DNA of 40,403 nucleotides from Paenibacillus camerounensis (GTDB lineage: Bacteria; Bacillota; Bacilli; Paenibacillales; Paenibacillaceae). Below are positions 15,978 through 22,808 of the stretch, one piece after another (the stretch's first letter is position 1; every line of letters begins with the position of its first letter). Under the pieces are notes generated by a model. It did not search any database and was not told the DNA's origin. It worked only from the letters and a program-made list of their open reading frames with translations. The position numbers were made by a program, and so were the translations under genes. The stretch spans positions 1-40,403 of the forward strand of contig NZ_CCDG010000087.1 in the NCBI RefSeq assembly GCF_000723885.1. The letters are read 5' to 3'.

Positions 15978-16448
15978 ATGCAGGAGATGATCGGCTTGAT
16001 CGTAGACACACTGGGACATTTACTTGAGAATGAGGCAGCATACGGGGAAAAAATCAAGGCAGGGCTGCATTTTTTGCGGGATACGGATTTCAGCGGACAG
16101 ACCGCAGGGCGCCATGAAGTCGATGAGAATATGTTCTACTTCATTAATGAATATGAAACGAAGGCTGCCGGGGATTGCTTCTGGGAAGCACACCGGATCA
16201 ATCTGGATCTCCATTACATTCTGGAAGGCACAGAGCGGATCGGCTATGCAGCCATTGAACAGCTGGCGGTAAAAGAGGAATACAGCGCCGAGAAGGACGC
16301 AGTGTTCTTCACCGGTGAGTTGCAGTCTGCGGTAACCGCAGGCCCTGGAGCGCTGGTGGTCTGCTATCCGCAGGACGGCCACATGACCGGCATCGAAGCC
16401 GGAAGCAAGGAAGCGGTACGCAAGGTTGTGCTGAAGATTAAGCTGTAG
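15978..16448 (+). CDS. YhcH/YjgK/YiaL (DUF386) family protein
   Basis: A cupin-like protein of the DUF386 family. Family features are MIGLIVDTLGHL at the N-terminus, GRHEVDENMFYFINEYET, WEAHRINLDLHYILEGTERI with metal-binding His and Glu, DAVFFTGE, and the C-terminal VVCYPQDGHMTGI followed by VRKVVLKIKL. Members are linked to sugar catabolism (sialic acid, beta-galactoside loci), possibly as anomerases or epimerases. The frame is open upstream to a GTG at 15900, but the first 26 residues look unlike the family; ATG 15978 or 15987 is more likely, though neither has a good ribosome site. It is followed by its own terminator. Confidence 0.85.
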   Translation: MQEMIGLIVDTLGHLLENEAAYGEKIKAGLHFLRDTDFSGQTAGRHEVDENMFYFINEYETKAAGDCFWEAHRINLDLHYILEGTERIGYAAIEQLAVKEEYSAEKDAVFFTGELQSAVTAGPGALVVCYPQDGHMTGIEAGSKEAVRKVVLKIKL

Positions 16449-16493
16449 CAGCTCCGAATAAGGCAGTCAAGCTAGTGTAAGACGCTGCAAAGA

Positions 16494-16524
16494 AACCCGG
16501 GTTCTAGGGACTCCGGGCTTTTTT
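16494..16524 (+). terminator. Terminator after the DUF386 gene
   Basis: CCCGGGTTC and GGACTCCGGG pair with one bulged T around a 3-base loop (16496-16517), followed by CTTTTTTG. Confidence 0.85.
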
Positions 16525-16620
16525 GCGTTCGGAGGGAACCCTGCATGGGCAGCGAGTCCGTATCCCGGCAAAAGCCCCGCCCGTGTGCAATTTGTTTTTA
16601 CTCACAGGGATAAGGTACGA

Positions 16621-16663
16621 TTACCGTAACCGGTTCACGAATTACCTTGATCCGGTAAAAGAA
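16621..16663 (+). promoter_or_regulatory. Direct repeat, candidate AraC operator
   Basis: Two imperfect copies of TTACCNTNANCCGGT start at 16621 and 16642, 21 bases (two helical turns) apart. They lie 25 to 67 bases before the AraC gene. AraC-type proteins commonly bind direct repeats with this spacing, so this may be the autoregulatory site; that is inference. Confidence 0.35.
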
Positions 16664-16687
16664 CCACACGCACAAGGAGCCGCACTT

Positions 16688-17611
16688 ATGAGCATCTATC
16701 TCGAGCTTCCGGATGTGGACAAGCATTTTCCCTTCCGCAGCCTGATCTGCGGCGGGGATGAACTCTGCTATCCGCACTGGCATAAAGAAATTGAAATGAT
16801 CTATGTAACGAAAGGAAGACTAAATCTGGGAATAAATGATACTCCAATCCGCATGGAGCAGGGGGAAGTGCAGTTTATCAACGGTGGGGACGTGCATTAT
16901 TTCCTTGCTTCGCCGGAAAGCGAACGGGTTGTTCTCCAGTTCGATTTGAGCCTGTTTCAGGAGCTGTCGGTAACCTGCGGCAATGACTTCTCGCTGCGGG
17001 ACGTGTTCACGGCGATGGAGCATTCCAGCTCCGGCTGGCCTCAGGAGACGGCCGGGCGGATCATTAGACTAATCGAAAGTATATATGAAGAGGACACCCG
17101 GCGGGGAGAAGGCTATGCCTATCTGATTAAAGCCCGTTTATTTGAGCTGCTGACCGTAATTATGCGCGAGGTTCCCAGGAATAACGCCGGCAGGCTGCCA
17201 AAATTTTCAGAGGACAGCCTGTCCCAGTCCCGGGAGATGATGGAGCGGCTTGAACGGATTTTTATCTATGTCGAGCAGCATTACCAGGAGCAGATCACCC
17301 TTAACGAGGTAGCCGGGCATATGGGCTTCAGTCCGTATTATTTTACCAAGCTGTTCAAAAAGCACACCGGCATGACCTTTGTCGCCTTCCTCAATGAATA
17401 CCGGCTGAACAAAGCCAAATGGATTCTGCTCAACGAGGATCTGCCGATGTCTGCTGTTGCTGAAGCCGCCGGGTTTGGCAGCGTGAAGACCTTCCATCAT
17501 TTTTTTAAGTCGGCAACCGGCATTTCGCCGCTGAAATATCATAAGACAATATTCGGGAATAACAGGGCAAGAATGCAGGAAGAAAGCGCTTCGCAGGATT
17601 TGTATGATTAG
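16688..17611 (+). CDS. AraC family transcriptional regulator
   Basis: A 307-residue regulator. Residues 1 to about 150 are a cupin-like sensing domain (CYPHWHKEIEMIYVTKGRL, QFINGGDVHYF), and the last 100 residues hold two helix-turn-helix motifs (ITLNEVAGHMGFSPYYFTKLFKKHTG, shown here only in its first part by position 200-235, then AVAEAAGFGSVKTFHHFFK). It most likely activates the sugar catabolic genes that follow 40 bases downstream. The frame is open back to 16523, but the ATG at 16688 has AAGGAG 8 bases upstream and the upstream part reads like noncoding sequence. Confidence 0.92.
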   Translation: MSIYLELPDVDKHFPFRSLICGGDELCYPHWHKEIEMIYVTKGRLNLGINDTPIRMEQGEVQFINGGDVHYFLASPESERVVLQFDLSLFQELSVTCGNDFSLRDVFTAMEHSSSGWPQETAGRIIRLIESIYEEDTRRGEGYAYLIKARLFELLTVIMREVPRNNAGRLPKFSEDSLSQSREMMERLERIFIYVEQHYQEQITLNEVAGHMGFSPYYFTKLFKKHTGMTFVAFLNEYRLNKAKWILLNEDLPMSAVAEAAGFGSVKTFHHFFKSATGISPLKYHKTIFGNNRARMQEESASQDLYD

Positions 17612-17651
17612 AGGCAGAGAGTTCACAACATTCGTTGGAGGGAAATAGAGA

Positions 17652-18731
17652 ATGACTTTAAAAGTGGGAATTATCGGCTGCGGCGGCATCGCAACCGGCA
17701 AACATATGCCGGCTCTGAGCAAGGTGGAAGGCGCTGTCATGGTTGCTTTTTGCGATATCGTACCTGAACGGGCCGAGCAGGCCAAAGCGGAATTTGGAGA
17801 TGCGGACGCAGCGGTATACACAGACTATAGAGAGCTGCTGAAAGATACCAATATAGATGTAATCCATGTGTGTACACCGAACATTTCCCATGCGGAAATT
17901 TCAATTGCCTCGATGGAGGCCGGCAAGCATGTCATGTGCGAGAAGCCGATGGCAAAGACGACTGAGGAAGCGCAGGCCATGCTCGATGCCGCCAAGCGTA
18001 CCGGCAAAAAGCTGACCATCGGCTACCAGAACCGTTTCCGGTCTGACTCTGCTTACCTCCACCGGATGTGTGAGAACCATGACCTCGGAGAAATCTACTA
18101 TGCCAAAGCCAAGGCCATCCGCCGCCGTGCGGTACCGACCTGGGGCGTATTCCTGGATGAGGAAGCACAGGGCGGCGGTCCGCTGATCGATATCGGCACC
18201 CATGCGCTCGACCTTACGCTGTGGATGATGGACAATTACAAGCCGAAATATGCGGTAGGCAATGCTTACCACAAGCTGTCCGGCCGCAAAAACGCCGCCA
18301 ACGCCTGGGGCCCGTGGGACCCGGAGAAATTCACGGTGGAGGATTCGGCGATCGGCTTCATCACGATGGAGAACGGAGCAACCATTGTGCTGGAAGCAAG
18401 CTGGGCGCTGAACACCCTGGATGTCGGTGAAGCCAAGACCACGCTCTGCGGGACAGAAGGCGGAGCCGATATGGAGAAGGGCCTGCGCATCAACGGCGAA
18501 GAGTACGGCAAAACCTATGAGAAGCACATCGGGCTGGATGCCGCCGGCGTAGACTTCTATGACGGTGCGGGCGAAGATCCGGCGCTGGTTGAAGCCGCGC
18601 AGTGGATCGACAGCATCCTAAATGATACAGAGCCGGTTGTTAAACCGGAGCAGGCTCTGGTGGTAACCCGGATTCTGGAAGCGATCTATAAGTCGTCCGA
18701 GACAGGGCTGCCGGTATTTTTTGAAGATTAA
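17652..18731 (+). CDS. Gfo/Idh/MocA family NAD(P)-dependent oxidoreductase
   Basis: A 359-residue dehydrogenase with an N-terminal Rossmann fold (VGIIGCGGIA), the cofactor/substrate motif CEKPMAKT near residue 98, and the catalytic GGGPLIDIGTHALDL segment near 175, with Asp and His in place. Family members oxidise sugars at a hydroxyl group, such as the 3-position of glycosides. With the ThuA-like protein and the isomerase downstream it matches the ThuB-like role in keto-sugar pathways; the actual sugar is unknown. GGAGGG lies 9 bases before the ATG, and it is 40 bases after the AraC gene. Confidence 0.93.
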   Translation: MTLKVGIIGCGGIATGKHMPALSKVEGAVMVAFCDIVPERAEQAKAEFGDADAAVYTDYRELLKDTNIDVIHVCTPNISHAEISIASMEAGKHVMCEKPMAKTTEEAQAMLDAAKRTGKKLTIGYQNRFRSDSAYLHRMCENHDLGEIYYAKAKAIRRRAVPTWGVFLDEEAQGGGPLIDIGTHALDLTLWMMDNYKPKYAVGNAYHKLSGRKNAANAWGPWDPEKFTVEDSAIGFITMENGATIVLEASWALNTLDVGEAKTTLCGTEGGADMEKGLRINGEEYGKTYEKHIGLDAAGVDFYDGAGEDPALVEAAQWIDSILNDTEPVVKPEQALVVTRILEAIYKSSETGLPVFFED

Positions 18732-18764
18732 GTAAATTGATATGAAAATAATAAAGGGAAGCGT

Positions 18765-18790
18765 GCCGGAAGTCCAAACATTCTCTGGAG
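18765..18790 (+). repeat. 26-bp repeat shared with 21162-21187
   Basis: The 26 bases from GCCGGAAGTCC to TTCTCTGGAG are identical to 21162-21187, in the same orientation. Weaker similarity runs about 30 bases further (CGGACAATCCCTATATAG here, CGACAAACCCTAATAGG there). It lies in the 127-base gap between the oxidoreductase and ThuA genes. Confidence 0.9.
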
Positions 18791-18858
18791 TTACGGACAA
18801 TCCCTATATAGTAAGCATCAGTCAACCATTTTAAAACCATTTAGGAGTGTGTCCTATA

Positions 18859-19590
18859 GTGACAAGAGTAACCGTATGGAATGAGTACCGTCATGAGCTG
18901 CAGGAAGAGCGAATCCGCCAGGTGTATCCGCTTGGCATCCATGAGCAGATCGCCGGATTTCTTGAGAAAGCCGGGTTTGATACGGCAACCGCAACGCTGG
19001 ATGAACCGGAGCACGGACTGACGGAAGAAGTGCTGAATAACACGGATGTACTGGTATGGTGGGGGCATATTGCCCATCAGGAGGTCAGCGATGAGATCGT
19101 GAACCGGGTCTATAACCGCGTACTGCAGGGAATGGGACTGATTGTGCTGCATTCCGGCCACATGTCCAAAATCTTCATGAAGCTGATGGGCACCAGCTGC
19201 GACCTGAAGTGGCGCGAAGCGGGCGAGAAGGAACGCCTCTGGGTGATGGACCCGGGCCATCCGATTGCCGAAGGCATCGGCGAGTATATCGATCTGGAGC
19301 AGGAAGAGATGTACGGGGCACATTTTGATGTGCCGGCACCGGAGAGCCTGATCTTTGTCGGCTGGTTCGAGGGCGGCAACGTGTTCCCGAGCGGCTCGAC
19401 CTACCGGCGCGGCAGCGGCAAAATCTTTTACTTCCAGCCGGGCCATGAATCTTATCCGACGTATTACCATAAAGAAATTCAACAGGTTATTATCAATGGC
19501 GTAAACTGGTGCGCACCAACCAAGCGCGATTATCCGGTGTACGGCCATTCCCAGGCTCTGGAGCCAATTCGCGAAAAGGTGGGCGTATAA
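18859..19590 (+). CDS. ThuA family protein
   Basis: A 243-residue protein of the ThuA-like group with a class I glutamine amidotransferase-type fold but no catalytic Cys triad. Markers are RVTVWNEYRHE at the start, DVLVWWGHIAHQEV, GLIVLHSGHMSKIF, MDPGHPIAEGI, EEMYGAHF and a late GSGKIFYFQPGHE. ThuA partners a Gfo/Idh/MocA dehydrogenase in trehalose and related disaccharide use in Sinorhizobium, possibly acting on the keto-sugar. The GTG at 18859 is preferred because it has AGGAG upstream and starts exactly where the family does; the frame also has a GTG at 18847. Confidence 0.92.
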   Translation: MTRVTVWNEYRHELQEERIRQVYPLGIHEQIAGFLEKAGFDTATATLDEPEHGLTEEVLNNTDVLVWWGHIAHQEVSDEIVNRVYNRVLQGMGLIVLHSGHMSKIFMKLMGTSCDLKWREAGEKERLWVMDPGHPIAEGIGEYIDLEQEEMYGAHFDVPAPESLIFVGWFEGGNVFPSGSTYRRGSGKIFYFQPGHESYPTYYHKEIQQVIINGVNWCAPTKRDYPVYGHSQALEPIREKVGV

Positions 19591-20559
19591 ATGAAGTTAG
19601 GCGTATTTGATCCCGTATTCGGAAGTTTGACTCTTGATGAGATGCTCGATAAACTCGCAGCTGCCGGCCTGAACGCCGTCGAAATCGGCTCGGGCGGCAA
19701 CCCCGGGAACCCGCATTGTCCGACGGACGAGCTGCTGGCCAGCGGGGAAGCACGTAAGGCTTACCTGGAGAAGTTCACGAGCCGCGGTATTATGATCAGC
19801 GCATTCAGCTGCCATAACAACCCGATCTCCCCGGACAAGGAGGAGGCCCGTCAGGGCGACGAGATTCTGCGCAAGTCGATCAAGCTGGCTTCGCTGATGG
19901 GGGTTCAGGTGGTTAACACCTTCTCCGGCACCGCCGGAGACAGTGAAGAGGCTAAAGCGCCGAACTGGCCGGTATCCCCTTGGCCTACGGTATACAGCGA
20001 CATTCTAACCTGGCAGTGGGAGCAGAAGCTGATTCCGTACTGGAAGGAGATCGGTAAGCTGGCAGAGGAGCACGGTGTGAAAATCGGCATCGAGCTGCAC
20101 GGCGGCTTCCTGTGCCATACCCCTTACACGATTCTGAAGCTGAGAGAAGCGACCTGTGACGCTATCGGGGCTAACCTTGATCCGAGCCATCTGTGGTGGC
20201 AGGGGATTGATCCGGTCGGCGCAATCAAGATCCTCGGCAAAGCCGGAGCGATCCATCACTTCCACGCCAAGGACACTTACCTCGATCAGGACAATATTAA
20301 CATGTACGGCCTGACCGACATGCAGCCTTACGGTGATGTGCAGACCCGGGCGTGGACGTTCCGCTCTGTCGGCTGCGGCCACAGCCTGTCCGAGTGGTCG
20401 GATATGATGAGCGCGCTGCGCACCTACGGCTATGATTATGTAGTAAGTATCGAGCATGAGGACCCGCTGATGTCAGTAGACGAAGGCTTCCAGCGTGCCG
20501 TTACCAACCTGCAGTCGATCCTGATCCGCGAGCAGCCGATTGATATGTGGTGGGCATAA
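19591..20559 (+). CDS. Sugar phosphate isomerase/epimerase family protein
   Basis: A 322-residue TIM-barrel protein of the xylose-isomerase-like superfamily. Likely metal ligands are the Glu of KIGIELHGG, the Asp of NLDPSHLWWQG, the His of IHHFHAKD and the Glu of VVSIEHEDP. It probably rearranges or cleaves the keto-sugar made by the oxidoreductase; this is inference from the gene trio. The ATG directly follows the TAA of the ThuA gene, with AAGGTGG 8 bases before it, so the two are translationally coupled. Confidence 0.93.
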   Translation: MKLGVFDPVFGSLTLDEMLDKLAAAGLNAVEIGSGGNPGNPHCPTDELLASGEARKAYLEKFTSRGIMISAFSCHNNPISPDKEEARQGDEILRKSIKLASLMGVQVVNTFSGTAGDSEEAKAPNWPVSPWPTVYSDILTWQWEQKLIPYWKEIGKLAEEHGVKIGIELHGGFLCHTPYTILKLREATCDAIGANLDPSHLWWQGIDPVGAIKILGKAGAIHHFHAKDTYLDQDNINMYGLTDMQPYGDVQTRAWTFRSVGCGHSLSEWSDMMSALRTYGYDYVVSIEHEDPLMSVDEGFQRAVTNLQSILIREQPIDMWWA

Positions 20560-20594
20560 GGTAAGGTGCTAGAGTAATTGTTAGTATTGTAAAG

Positions 20595-20624
20595 AAGCCG
20601 TTCCCGGGAGGGGCGGCTTTTTTT
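20595..20624 (+). terminator. Terminator of the sugar catabolic operon
   Basis: AAGCCGTTCCC and GGGGCGGCTT form a stem with a 4-base loop, followed by T-run TTTTTTT, 36 bases after the isomerase stop. Confidence 0.88.
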
Positions 20625-20680
20625 GCTAAGAGAGCGTGTTTTTTGCTAAGAGAGCGTGTTTTTTTGATAAAAGAGTGTAT
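20621..20680 (+). repeat. 20-bp tandem repeat beginning in the terminator T-run
   Basis: The 20 bases TTTTGCTAAGAGAGCGTGTT at 20621-20640 are repeated exactly at 20641-20660, and a degenerate third copy (GATAAAAGAGTGT) fills 20661-20680. The first copy includes the T tract of the terminator. No gene is present from here to 21261, which otherwise holds the palindromic element and the structured block described below. Confidence 0.88.
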
Positions 20681-20780
20681 AGGCTTTCGGGTTACGGCGA
20701 AGCCGCTGCATCAGCTTCCATTAAGGCCGCGCCTTGTGGGGGATTTTGCTTTAGGAGCATTTGTTTGGTTGACTGGTTGC

Positions 20781-20967
20781 TTAACTGCACTTTGTGCAGC
20801 TAAAACGGCTGTTTTCTGCTGAAAAGGACATTTAGCTGTACTTCGTACACTTAAAAGTTCGGAAGAACGCTAAATGGCGCTGCCGGGCTCTTTTTAGCTG
20901 CACAAAATACACTTAAAACGTATAAAACCAAATTCACGCCTGATTTAGTTGCACAAACTGCAGTTAA
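20781..20967. repeat. 187-bp four-palindrome element, copy 3 (different arms)
   Basis: Four 23-bp palindromes start at 20781, 20832, 20894 and 20945: offsets 0, 51, 113 and 164, the same as copies 1 and 2. Here each is a 10-base arm, 3-base loop, 10-base arm, for example TTAACTGCAC/GTGCAGCTAA and TTAGCTGTAC/GTACACTTAA. Loops are TTT, TTC, AAA, AAA, again inverted between the halves. Only the outer TTAGNTG and CANNTAA ends are shared with copies 1 and 2. It lies between convergent genes. Confidence 0.9.
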
Positions 20968-21003
20968 GCTGTATTGGACTTATAGATGGAATTTGTAAAC
21001 TAA

Positions 21004-21216
21004 AATAAAGGGAAAAGTGGCGGAGGAGAATTCTGGAACTGTAGGAGCGTTAGCGACCGCCTGAAAGCTTTTCGCAGAAAAGCTCGCTACGGAAGCATAA
21101 GCAGTCTGCGGATTTCAACCGCGAACAGCGGTACAATTGAAGAAATCTGCAGACAACAGCGGCCGGAAGTCCAAACATTCTCTGGAGCAGCGACAAACCC
21201 TAATAGGAAAATCACG
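21004..21216. other. Structured intergenic block with nested hairpins and a shared 26-mer
   Basis: Contains AGCTTTT/AAAAGCT (21066-21084) and a long hairpin 21104-21154: outer arms GTCTGC/GCAGAC, then GATTTC/GAAATC with a G-T mismatch, then CAA/TTG, enclosing CCGC/GCGG. The 26-mer shared with 18765 follows at 21162. No convincing reading frame spans the block (a 66-residue frame at 21137 has no ribosome site). It may be a dispersed repeat or a transcribed structured RNA. Confidence 0.55.
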
Positions 21217-21261
21217 AGTTCAATCTATAAAAATCCAGTCAAAACAAACCCAAACAAGACA

Positions 21262-22152
21262 CTACCGCTCTTTCACAAACCTGCTGCGAAAAGCCGAAGG
21301 GGAGAGCCCCTCTTTCTTGGCGAAGCTGGAAGAGTAATGAGATACATGGTGAAAGCCGACTTCCTCGGCGATTCGTGCGACAGGCCAGGAGGTCTGGAGC
21401 AGCAGCCGCTTGGACTGTTCAATCCGGTAATATTGCAGGTAGGCTATCGGCGTCATGCCGAAGACCTTCAGCATGCTTTTGGCCAGATAGTTAGGGTGGT
21501 AGTTCAGCTCTTTTTGCAGGATGGGGTTGGTAAGCTCGTGCATGTAATTATTCCGGATGTACAGCTCGATCTGCTCGGCCAGATGAATCGCGGTTGCATC
21601 GCTTGGTGAGGCCAGATCCCGGTCCAAATGCTGTAAAAAGGCTTGAAAGCTGGCCTGGCGGCGCCAGTTGCGCAGTGATTTCGGCTCCGATTCCTGTTCG
21701 AAAAATAACTCCAGCAGCTCCATTGCCTTGGCGGAAATCTTCAGGAGCCTCGGCAGAAAGATCGAGCAGAGATCGGTGTGATGGACATAGGCTTTATTCT
21801 TATGCTCTTCAAACAAGATCTGCTGGTTAAGCAGACACTCGCTCATATCGGCACATTCCTGCCAGCTGCCAAAGGTCTGGAAATGAATCCAGATAATTTT
21901 GGTCGGCACTGTACATGGGGCGAAGCCGTAATGATGGCCGTCCGGCAGGAGAATCACGCCTTCACCTTCACCCAGCTCGCGCAAAATACCATTTTCCCCG
22001 ACCGGCAGAAGGCCTTTGACGACCACAATTAAATCAAACACCCCTATACAGTTGCGGTCAATATGATAATCACCAATGTCGTACGATGCATGCCCGCAGT
22101 CCACAAAATAGGGAATCGGCGGCGAAATAAAATGCAGGATGGGCGTATTCAT
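21262..22152 (-). CDS. AraC family transcriptional regulator
   Basis: A 296-residue regulator. The N-terminal half is a cupin-like domain (CIGVFDLIVVVKG, GVILLPDGHHYGFAP, KIIWIHFQ), and the last 100 residues carry two helix-turn-helix motifs, with KELNYHPNYLAKSMLKVFG and AEEVGFHHVSHYSSSFAKKEG. It is divergent from the sugar-binding lipoprotein gene at 22809 and is the obvious candidate for its control. The frame is open to 22236, but GGAGGAG lies 8 bases before the ATG at 22152, and the family normally starts near there. Confidence 0.92.
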   Translation of the reverse strand: MNTPILHFISPPIPYFVDCGHASYDIGDYHIDRNCIGVFDLIVVVKGLLPVGENGILRELGEGEGVILLPDGHHYGFAPCTVPTKIIWIHFQTFGSWQECADMSECLLNQQILFEEHKNKAYVHHTDLCSIFLPRLLKISAKAMELLELFFEQESEPKSLRNWRRQASFQAFLQHLDRDLASPSDATAIHLAEQIELYIRNNYMHELTNPILQKELNYHPNYLAKSMLKVFGMTPIAYLQYYRIEQSKRLLLQTSWPVARIAEEVGFHHVSHYSSSFAKKEGLSPSAFRSRFVKER

Positions 22153-22437
22153 ATCATAAGCTCCTCCATCTACAAAGGTTGCAATTATGAAAAAGCATTC
22201 CGCTATGCCTTGCCGGTTGCACCCAATGTATCCCAACTCCCGGTATAAGTAAAGAGCTATGATGAGCAGTGAAAATATATAATCATTTATTCTTTTTTTG
22301 AACTATTTATTTATGGGCAGGCTCTTCCGGACCCTTTCGGCTTCCAGAGCACATCCCGTCTGCGTAAAAAGATTGAAATTATATAAATATAGGTTGTAAT
22401 ATCGGTTTTTCAATTGAAATAGCGGGTGCTACAATTA

Positions 22438-22451
22438 GGTAAGCGCTTCCT
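22438..22451 (+). promoter_or_regulatory. Candidate catabolite-responsive element
   Basis: GGTAAGCGCTTCCT matches the CcpA consensus core (AAGCGCTT) at 11 of 14 positions of the symmetric form. It is inside a wider imperfect palindrome (TTAGGTAAGC/GCTTCCTTAA). It lies about 360 bases before the sugar-binding protein gene, in the 656-base gap after the AraC gene; carbon repression of the importer is inference. Confidence 0.4.
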
Positions 22452-22623
22452 TAACGGAAGGGGAAGAGCGGTAGCAATCCATTAAACCAGGGGAGATTAC
22501 GAAGCTTGGATTCTTTGTTAAACGATTATCTTGAAGCTTGAGCCGTTGTAAGGGGGGAGGAATTTAAGCTGAGATCAGGTTAGCTGCGATTTGAAGTTGC
22601 GGAATTCCGGTTTCTTTTGATAA

Positions 22624-22652
22624 TTGCGTTATAAAGATCAGACTTGTAAATA
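22624..22652 (+). promoter_or_regulatory. Weak promoter candidate for the importer operon
   Basis: -35 TTGCGT (22624-22629) and -10 TAAATA (22647-22652) are 17 bases apart. Neither hexamer is strong, as expected for an activator-dependent promoter. The leader from here to the start codon would be about 150 bases. Confidence 0.3.
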
Positions 22653-22715
22653 TACTTTAGGGGAAAAGTGACAGGGCTTGTGAAGCTGTAGAAGGGTCTT
22701 TGCTTTCGATTTAAT

Positions 22716-22727
22716 TTAAACGTTTAA
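22716..22727 (+). promoter_or_regulatory. Perfect 12-bp palindrome, candidate LacI-type operator
   Basis: TTAAACGTTTAA, centred on CG as in LacI/CcpA family operators, sits 81 bases before the start codon and just downstream of the weak promoter candidate. It could equally be a second CcpA site. Confidence 0.4.
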
Positions 22728-22808
22728 CAAAAGCTTGGAGGAATGATTTCGTTGTCCTTTTAAGGTAATCAAGCTCATGAAGTAAACGATGAGGGGAGAT
22801 CAACAGTA

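Noticed and set aside
16523..16687. A 55-residue extension of the AraC regulator
   Set aside because: It starts within the terminator tail of the previous gene and crosses the candidate operator; a strong ribosome site supports the start at 16688.
18765..18790. Attachment sites of an integrated element between 18765 and 21187
   Set aside because: The genes between the two 26-mers are ordinary sugar catabolism genes with no integrase or mobility gene, so a dispersed repeat is more likely.
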